From Bacillota bacterium (GTDB lineage Bacteria; Bacillota; Proteinivoracia; UBA4975), in the NCBI GenBank assembly GCA_012727415.1, contig JAAYHI010000045.1:1-10828 (forward strand): a DNA stretch of 10,828 bases, written 5' to 3'. The position numbers and the translations under genes were made by a program. The notes beneath the pieces are model-generated. The model did no database searches. It saw only the letters and a list, made by a program, of their open reading frames with translations, and had not been told where the DNA came from. Shown here piece by piece: positions 5,642 to 10,828 of the stretch (the stretch's first letter is position 1; every line of letters begins with the position of its first letter).

Positions 5642-5660
5642 TTTTTTACCAGTGTTAGAC

Positions 5661-5688
5661 AAAAGTCTTCGCCTGAGCGAAGACTTGT
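5661..5688 (-). terminator. Hairpin terminator after the foldase gene
   Basis: The minus strand forms AAGTCTTCGC-TCAG-GCGAAGACTT, a perfect 10-bp stem with a 4-nt loop. The T tract is short (TTTT, then G). Flanking GAC and GTC could add three more pairs across a small bulge. It probably ends the pth-mfd-foldase transcript, but the weak T tract suggests some read-through into spoVT. Confidence 0.7.
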
Positions 5689-5691
5689 CGA

Positions 5692-6672
5692 TTATTTAAA
5701 GTAAATTTCAATATCCGCCTCATCTTTTAACCCCAGGAGCAGGTTCTCCACAAGTTTTTGTTTTCCCTGCCGGAGAAGGGTGTCGGCAATCTGTTCCCGC
5801 ACCTCATCCAACTCATAATGGCCGGCTTTTTTTATTTCAGTAACCTCGATGATGTGCCAGCCATATTGCGACTCCACGGGGGGGACAATTTCATTGAGAG
5901 CTGCGGAAAAGGCAGCATCGCCAAAGGACTTGACGACACTATCCTTTTCTATGAAACCAATATCCCCGCCCAGGGAAGCGCTGCCGTCCTGGGAATATTC
6001 TTTGGCAAGCTGGGCAAAGTCTTCTCCCGCCTGCAAGCGCGCATAGAGTGTGTCAGCCAATTCCTTGACCTGGGAGGAAACATCTTCATCCTCGGAATCA
6101 GGGAAATTGTCCTCGTTGACCAGTATATGGCGCACTCTTCTCAGTTCACCATGGGAAAACAGCGTGTCTTTTTCTTTCTCGTAATAGGCTTCAATATCCT
6201 CTGCATCAGGGGCCTCGACCTTTTCTTCCTCTGCTTCAACCATGGCATTGATTATTTGATAATCCTTAAACAACTGAATAATCCAATCTTCACTTAAGCC
6301 GAGTTCCTGCAATCTGGCATAGAAGATCGTCAGGGATCCTGCAATAGTATCGGTGGCCAGCACTTGTTTGCGAAAGGCCTGGAAATCCTCTGCCACAGCC
6401 TCCATATCCGGCTCAATCCCGCGTTTCTCGGCCTCTGCCACATACACCCTCAAATCAATTAACTCCTGCAGAATTTGCACCTGCTTACTGCGGGGAAACT
6501 CCGCCCCGGGCTGGGAAAGCCGCAGGAAGTTTTCGTAAAGCAAGTACTCCGCACGAGTAATATTCTCGCCGTTTACAGTTGCATAAACGGAGGGATCCTT
6601 TGCTGTACAACCCGATAAAGCCAGGGCCGCCGCTAAGCACAGCACTGAAGCGATTTTGATCTTGCCATTCAC
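5692..6672 (-). CDS. prsA: PrsA/SurA-like lipoprotein foldase (parvulin peptidyl-prolyl isomerase)
   Basis: This 326-residue secreted lipoprotein has a lipoprotein signal peptide at residues 1-21 with a clean lipobox LSGC, making Cys22 the lipidated residue. A SurA-N-like helical chaperone region spans about 25-170, and a parvulin rotamase domain about 178-283 has the hallmark RHILV, the segment FAQLAKEYSQDGSASLGGDIGF and GWHIIEV. The family sits on the outer face of the membrane and helps exported proteins fold. I chose GTG at 6672, since AGGAAGGGG (6681-6689) lies eight bases upstream and this start gives a compact signal peptide. An in-frame GTG at 6681 would overlap the Shine-Dalgarno itself, and a TTG at 6678 is only two bases from it. 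It follows mfd by 35 nt without a promoter or terminator, so it is in the pth-mfd operon. Clostridia commonly have a prsA-type gene here. Confidence 0.9.
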   Translation of the reverse strand: MNGKIKIASVLCLAAALALSGCTAKDPSVYATVNGENITRAEYLLYENFLRLSQPGAEFPRSKQVQILQELIDLRVYVAEAEKRGIEPDMEAVAEDFQAFRKQVLATDTIAGSLTIFYARLQELGLSEDWIIQLFKDYQIINAMVEAEEEKVEAPDAEDIEAYYEKEKDTLFSHGELRRVRHILVNEDNFPDSEDEDVSSQVKELADTLYARLQAGEDFAQLAKEYSQDGSASLGGDIGFIEKDSVVKSFGDAAFSAALNEIVPPVESQYGWHIIEVTEIKKAGHYELDEVREQIADTLLRQGKQKLVENLLLGLKDEADIEIYFK

Positions 6673-6707
6673 TGTCAACACCCCTTCCTATCTATTCTGT
6701 GATTCTA

Positions 6708-9700
6708 TCAGATATTTCCTTGCTTCTCAATGCTGGTTTTCAGTTGGTGGAGCAGGCCTTCTATATCCTCCAGCATTATCGTCCTTGTTGTTGTCAGGCT
6801 CACCGTCAGGATATTATTCTTGTTGCGAAAGTCGATTTTACCCTTGTTGTGCAGCCAAATGTCCTGCATTACTCTGGGGGACGGGCCTTTGCCTCCGCGA
6901 AAACTCAGGGTTACCTTTTCTTTTCCTGTCAACTGCTCGCTGCTCCAACTTATTGAACCAATGCCAAGGCTTAGTGCCAGGGAGCGAATCCTGCCGACAT
7001 CCAGCAGGGTTTCCAGGGGCGGAGGCAACTTGCCAAATCTGTCTCCCAATTCGTCCTGAATATCATCTATGACGGCAATGGTCCCGGCTTCCTTTATCCG
7101 GCGATAGACATAGATTTTTTCCTTCTCCGGCATATAGCCATCGGGAATATATGCATCAACGGGAAGCTCAATATTGACTTCAGAGGGAATTTTGCTTTCT
7201 TTTGGTCTGTTTGTCAGTTGCGCAACCTGCTGTTCCAAAAGCTGGCAGTAGAGGTCAAAGCCGACGGCAGCAATATGGCCGTGTTGTTCCGGTCCAAGGA
7301 TGTTGCCAGTACCCCTGATTTCCATATCCCGCAGCGAAAGTTTATAGCCAGCCCCCAATTCTGTAAATTCCTTAATTGCGCTCAGCCGTTTTTGGGATTT
7401 CTCCGTCAGCACCTTGTCTTTGCGATAAGTAAAGTAGGCGTATGCCAATTTTCTTCCCCTGCCCACACGTCCCCGCAGCTGGTAGAGCTGGGAAAGCCCC
7501 AGTCGGTCTGAATCATAGACGATAACTGTATTGACATTGGGGATATCCAAGCCGTTTTCAATAATCGTCGTGCTCAGCAAGACCTGGTAATTGCCTTCAT
7601 AAAAGTCCAGCATCGTTCGTTCCAGGAGGGTCTCGGCCATTTGTCCGTGAATAACGCCGATACTAACCCCAGGCAACAGGCGACGCAGGCGGGACGCCAG
7701 GGCATCAATCCCCTGAACCCGATTATAGATTACATACACCTGGCCATCCCTGTCCAGCTCCCGGCGCACAGCAGATACCACCAGTTCATCGGAGTATTCC
7801 ATTACATAGGTTTGCACAGGGAACCTGCCTTCGGGAGGTGTGTTGATGACGCTTAAATCCCGGATGCCCAAGAGGGCCATATGCAATGTGCGGGGGATGG
7901 GAGTAGCAGTCATTGTAAGGATATCTACATTGGCCTTCATCTGTTTAATCTTTTCTTTGTGTTCAACGCCAAAGCGCTGTTCTTCATCCACCACCAACAG
8001 CCCCAGATCAGGAAAGCGTATGTCCTTTTGCAGCAGGCGGTGGGTGCCTATGAGAATATCTACAGCCCCCTGGGCTGTGGCAGCCACAATTTTTTCCTGC
8101 TCCCCCGGGGTCTTTAACCGGGACAGCACTTCAACGCGAATGGGAAAGGGGGCGAAGCGCTCCCTGAAAGTATTGTAATGTTGCTGGGCCAGAATTGTCG
8201 TAGGAGCAAGAATTGCCACCTGCTTGCCGTCAAGCACTGCCTTCATTGCTGCCCGCAGCGCCACCTCGGTCTTGCCGTATCCCACATCACCGCAGAGCAG
8301 GCGATCCATGGGCCGCGGGCTTTCCATATCCCTCTTTACTTCTTCAATTGCCTTGAGCTGATCGCTGGTTTCCTGATAGGCAAAGCTGTCTTCCAGCTCC
8401 CGCTGCCAGGGACTGTCAGGGGAAAAGGCGTGGCCGACAGCAGCCTGGCGGGCAGCGTACAATTCCAGCAGGTCAAAGGCAAGCTTTTTCACTGATTCCT
8501 TAACCCTGGCCTTGACCCGCAGCCAGTCTCCGCCTCCTAAAGCATACAGCTTAGGCGGTTTATCGTTCCCGCCCAGGTAGCGCTGGAGCAGGTGAACTTG
8601 ATCCGTAGGCAGGTAAAGGCGATCCTTGCCTGCATACTTAATATACAGATAATCCCGTTTGGCACCGGCAACTTCTCTCCCTACAATTCCCAAGTACTGG
8701 CCTATGCCATGGGTGTAATGAACGACATATTCTCCGGGAGTTAAGGTCTCTATATCCCCGGCACGCATTCCCTCTTGTCCAGGCCTTTTAGTCCTGCGCT
8801 TCCGGGCAGTGAGTTCATTGAGACTTAATATCACCAGCCCCTGCTCCGGAAGCTCCAGGCCTGCACTGATACTGCCGGGAACAAAGTTGACATTTCCGGG
8901 ACGCAGGTCAGCAATGCCGGCAATTCGGACCGGAATATCCTGAGCTCTTAGGGCCTCGGCCAGATGCCTGCCCGCCCCCACTGCCACCACAGTGGCGTGA
9001 CGCTTCAGCCATGCCTTGATTTCATCGACAATGAGTTGCTGCTGACCGTAAAAATTTGGGGCCTGGCGAAATGACAGGTTGCTGATGCCGCTGAGGCGAA
9101 GATTTTTCACTGTAGTAGAAAGCAAGGATAGATGCAGGGTAGGGGGGGTCCACTGGTGTACCACTTCGTCCACTGTCAGCCAAGGCTGCAAGCCGGGAAG
9201 GAGTTTCCCTGCCTCTAACAAAGATTGGTGTTTCTCCCGCAACTCATCGGCATGGAGCTCCAGATGTTCCAGCAGCACCGCCACCTCGGCAGTCATCACT
9301 GCACCCTGGCGAAAATAATCCAGCAAGTTACTGCGGCGGGCAAACAAATACTCCATATAGTACCTGGCCCCGGGCCAGGACTGGAGGTTGCCGAAGCGCT
9401 CCCTGTCCTCAACCAGCTGAGGCAAAAACACGGGAGAAAGGTTCTTTTCCCTTTCCGTCAGCATATCTATTGCCTTTTGCCTCAGCTCAGGCGTTAATGA
9501 GAGCAAGTGCACCGGACCAAGAGTGAGTCCGGGCAGGGTATGCCTTGAGCGCTGTGTGGTCAGGTCGATGCTGCGGACCGATTCGATGGCAACATCGAAA
9601 AATTCTATCCGGGCGGGTTCACCCAGGGGAGGAAAGACATCAAAAATATCACCCCGTTGGCTATACTGTCCAGCCCCACTCACTCTTTCTACCCGTTGGT

Positions 9701-10175
9701 AACCCATTTGTGCCAGCCGGGTTGCCAGCTCCTCAATGGGCATCTGATCGCCAGGAGACAGGGTCGTTATATTGGCCTGGAGATATTCGGGAGGCGGCAG
9801 CAATTCCAATAAGGCCTTCGCCGGGGCCACGACCAGGCAGGGGTTGCCGGCAACAACCTGCTGCAGGGCATGCACCCTTTGGCTCTCCAATTCATGGCTC
9901 TCGGCATCGACCTGTGCACCCAAGGTTGGCGGAGCAGGGAAAACAAACCCGGGGCCGTCGCTAAAAAACTGGTAATCGGCCAACAGGGCCATAGCATCTT
10001 TGAGGGTATCGGTGACGAATAACACTGGCCTCTGCTGTTGTTCCACCACCAGATTGGCCAATAAGGCCCGCTGACTGCCGCTGACGCCCTGGACAAGGTA
10101 GTGTCCTCCGGAACGTAATCGGGAAAGGACTTCTGCAATGCCCTGGTTGGCAGAGGCAATCTGCCTGATCCCCAT
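6708..10175 (-). CDS. mfd: Transcription-repair coupling factor Mfd
   Basis: This 1155-residue protein is full length for Mfd, which removes RNA polymerase stalled at DNA damage and recruits UvrA. Domain order is normal. A UvrB-like module covers about 1-330, with a degenerate Walker A (VQGVSGSQRALLA) and the GDIFDVFPPLGEPARIEFF block. The RNA polymerase-interacting domain at about 475-570 begins VHYTHGIGQYLGIV. The RecG-like translocase has Walker A GDVGYGKTE (about 628-636), a DEEQ box (about 730), TMTATPIPRT (about 757) and QLYQLRGRVGRG. The C-terminal TRCF domain lies beyond residue 950. I chose ATG at 10175, with AGGAGGG (10182-10188) six bases upstream; the upstream in-frame ATG at 10205 would overlap pth and has no such site. 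That Shine-Dalgarno overlaps the pth stop, so the two genes are probably translationally coupled. No fin (yabK) gene lies between them, unlike in B. subtilis. Confidence 0.98.
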   Translation of the reverse strand: MGIRQIASANQGIAEVLSRLRSGGHYLVQGVSGSQRALLANLVVEQQQRPVLFVTDTLKDAMALLADYQFFSDGPGFVFPAPPTLGAQVDAESHELESQRVHALQQVVAGNPCLVVAPAKALLELLPPPEYLQANITTLSPGDQMPIEELATRLAQMGYQRVERVSGAGQYSQRGDIFDVFPPLGEPARIEFFDVAIESVRSIDLTTQRSRHTLPGLTLGPVHLLSLTPELRQKAIDMLTEREKNLSPVFLPQLVEDRERFGNLQSWPGARYYMEYLFARRSNLLDYFRQGAVMTAEVAVLLEHLELHADELREKHQSLLEAGKLLPGLQPWLTVDEVVHQWTPPTLHLSLLSTTVKNLRLSGISNLSFRQAPNFYGQQQLIVDEIKAWLKRHATVVAVGAGRHLAEALRAQDIPVRIAGIADLRPGNVNFVPGSISAGLELPEQGLVILSLNELTARKRRTKRPGQEGMRAGDIETLTPGEYVVHYTHGIGQYLGIVGREVAGAKRDYLYIKYAGKDRLYLPTDQVHLLQRYLGGNDKPPKLYALGGGDWLRVKARVKESVKKLAFDLLELYAARQAAVGHAFSPDSPWQRELEDSFAYQETSDQLKAIEEVKRDMESPRPMDRLLCGDVGYGKTEVALRAAMKAVLDGKQVAILAPTTILAQQHYNTFRERFAPFPIRVEVLSRLKTPGEQEKIVAATAQGAVDILIGTHRLLQKDIRFPDLGLLVVDEEQRFGVEHKEKIKQMKANVDILTMTATPIPRTLHMALLGIRDLSVINTPPEGRFPVQTYVMEYSDELVVSAVRRELDRDGQVYVIYNRVQGIDALASRLRRLLPGVSIGVIHGQMAETLLERTMLDFYEGNYQVLLSTTIIENGLDIPNVNTVIVYDSDRLGLSQLYQLRGRVGRGRKLAYAYFTYRKDKVLTEKSQKRLSAIKEFTELGAGYKLSLRDMEIRGTGNILGPEQHGHIAAVGFDLYCQLLEQQVAQLTNRPKESKIPSEVNIELPVDAYIPDGYMPEKEKIYVYRRIKEAGTIAVIDDIQDELGDRFGKLPPPLETLLDVGRIRSLALSLGIGSISWSSEQLTGKEKVTLSFRGGKGPSPRVMQDIWLHNKGKIDFRNKNNILTVSLTTTRTIMLEDIEGLLHQLKTSIEKQGNI

Positions 10176-10186
10176 ACTCAACCCTC

Positions 10187-10768
10187 CTATTGCTGCTCGC
10201 TGCATTCGATCCGGCGATTAAACCGGCTCATAGCCATAGTAATACCCCTGTACAGCCAATACTCGATAGCCATAGCGGCTTTGCTCACCATTGCATCAAC
10301 CAGGGGAATTTCCTGGGGAGAAAAGGGCTGCAAGACAAATTCCCGGGGAGGCAATACGCTGTCAGCACCTATTCCCAGGCGCAAGCGGGGAATTTCCTGA
10401 TGGCCTATGGCCTGAAGAATGGAGAGCATACCCTTTTGCCCTCCGTCAGACCCCCGGCGCCGGAAGCGCAGAGTGCCTAAAGGGAGGGCAATATCGTCAA
10501 AGACAATGAGAATGTCCTCCCATTGGGGGTTTAGCTCCCGGATGGCGGCCGCCACAGCACGGCCGCTGTCATTCATATATGTCATGGGTTTTAGAATATG
10601 TATTTTTTCGCCTGCAAAGCTGGCTTCTGCCGCCACTCCATGCCAACGGCGGATTTGGCTTTGCCCCCGGAGGCCTTTGGTCAATGCGTCAACGGCCCGA
10701 AATCCAATATTATGCCGGGTGTCGGCATATTCAGGCCCAGGGTTGCCAAGGCCAACAATCAATTTCAT
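10187..10768 (-). CDS. pth: Peptidyl-tRNA hydrolase
   Basis: This 193-residue protein is a normal-length Pth, which frees tRNA from peptidyl-tRNA released by stalled ribosomes. Active-site blocks are KLIVGLGNPGPEY (Asn9, equivalent to E. coli Asn10), TRHNIGF (His19, the catalytic His20), MTYMNDSG (Asn66, equivalent to Asn68) and FDDIALPLG (Asp91, equivalent to Asp93). The loop that usually reads G-G-H-N-G is G-G-Q-K-G here (Gln111-Lys112), replacing the His113-Asn114 pair of E. coli. The start is ATG at 10768, with a strong GGGGGGAAGG (10771-10780). The intrinsic terminator of the upstream gene ends only five bases before this site, so pth has no room for its own promoter downstream of the hairpin. 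Pth leads the pth-mfd-foldase unit; in B. subtilis its equivalent is spoVC. Confidence 0.97.
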   Translation of the reverse strand: MKLIVGLGNPGPEYADTRHNIGFRAVDALTKGLRGQSQIRRWHGVAAEASFAGEKIHILKPMTYMNDSGRAVAAAIRELNPQWEDILIVFDDIALPLGTLRFRRRGSDGGQKGMLSILQAIGHQEIPRLRLGIGADSVLPPREFVLQPFSPQEIPLVDAMVSKAAMAIEYWLYRGITMAMSRFNRRIECSEQQ

Positions 10769-10785
10769 TGCCTTCCCCCCTGTCC

Positions 10786-10807
10786 AAAAAAGGGCGCCTT
10801 GGCGCCC
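10786..10807 (-). terminator. Intrinsic terminator between the upstream gene and pth
   Basis: The minus strand forms GGGCGC-CAAG-GCGCCC, a perfect 6-bp all-GC stem with a 4-nt loop, followed immediately by six T residues (10786-10791). It begins three bases after a TAA stop at 10810-10812. Only five bases separate its T run from the GGGGGG of the pth ribosome binding site. Confidence 0.85.
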
Positions 10808-10809
10808 CC

Positions 10810-10828
10810 TTATTCACCCTCCGATTCC
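10810..10828 (-). CDS. 3' end of an upstream gene, possibly ribosomal protein L25/Ctc
   Basis: The last five codons read E-S-E-G-E and then TAA (10810-10812), in the one frame whose stop sits directly before the terminator. An acidic, Glu-rich tail and the place just upstream of pth fit L25/Ctc, whose gene (ctc) precedes spoVC in B. subtilis. Too little is inside the window to prove identity, and another frame with a TGA at 10815-10817 cannot be excluded. Confidence 0.35.

Noticed and set aside
5758..6297. 179-codon open frame on the plus strand inside the foldase gene
   Set aside because: It lies fully opposite a clear parvulin-family gene, has no family motif and no fitting ribosome binding site; it is a reverse-frame shadow.
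9545..9964. 139-codon open frame on the plus strand inside mfd
   Set aside because: The Pro/Arg-rich product looks like antisense translation of the UvrB-like module of Mfd, with no support of its own.
10176..10205. Longer mfd start at an upstream in-frame ATG
   Set aside because: It would overlap pth by 19 bases and has no Shine-Dalgarno, whereas AGGAGGG sits six bases before the ATG at 10175.
1..10828. Mobile element, CRISPR array, phage or defence system
   Set aside because: No transposase or integrase, no regularly spaced repeats and no attachment duplications; the region is a conserved core cluster with short gaps.

Overview
The window is a run of housekeeping and sporulation genes from an endospore-forming member of the Bacillota, most likely class Clostridia. 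The evidence is a SpoVT switch protein, YabP and YabQ, a SpoIID-type lytic transglycosylase, a SpoVB-type flippase, and a gene order that largely matches the pth-mfd-spoVT-yabM-yabP-yabQ-divIC-yabR-tRNA block of Bacillus subtilis and its clostridial version (foldase between mfd and spoVT, HU after the flippase). Base composition looks intermediate. I cannot name a genus. Every gene is on the minus strand, so transcription runs from high to low coordinates.

Layout in transcription order: (1) 10828-10810, the last codons of an upstream gene, possibly ribosomal protein L25/Ctc, followed by a strong intrinsic terminator. (2) 10768-5692, a compact pth-mfd-foldase unit (peptidyl-tRNA hydrolase, transcription-repair coupling factor, PrsA-like lipoprotein foldase) ending in a hairpin. 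(3) 5641-4984, spoVT as a single-gene unit with a good match to a forespore sigma-G promoter and its own terminator. (4) 4923-2752, a SpoVB/YabM-type flippase, 238 noncoding bases, then the HU gene and a terminator. (5) 2692-1708, a SpoIID-family probable lipoprotein with its own terminator. (6) 1660-146, yabP-yabQ-divIC-yabR, a tight operon joining spore-coat and spore-envelope genes to a cell-division gene and an S1-domain RNA-binding gene. (7) 125-13, a near-consensus sigma-A promoter driving an initiator tRNA-Met.

Together the genes cover recovery of stalled peptidyl-tRNA, transcription-coupled repair, extracytoplasmic folding, late forespore regulation, peptidoglycan precursor flipping, nucleoid compaction, engulfment-type peptidoglycan hydrolysis, coat assembly and divisome assembly. 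Compared with relatives, the MazG gene (yabN) and the S4-domain gene (yabO/rqcP) usually found between the flippase and yabP are absent, and a SpoIID-family gene sits there. Several computed open reading frames began upstream of the codon that carries the Shine-Dalgarno sequence, and I moved those starts (mfd, foldase, flippase, SpoIID, yabP).

I found no mobile element, CRISPR array, defence system or other clearly new system. The points most worth a second look are the C1xU72 end of the initiator tRNA, a Cys cluster in the SpoVT GAF domain, the Gln-Lys replacement of the usual His-Asn in Pth, the terminator set almost directly against the pth ribosome binding site, and the altered gene content around HU.
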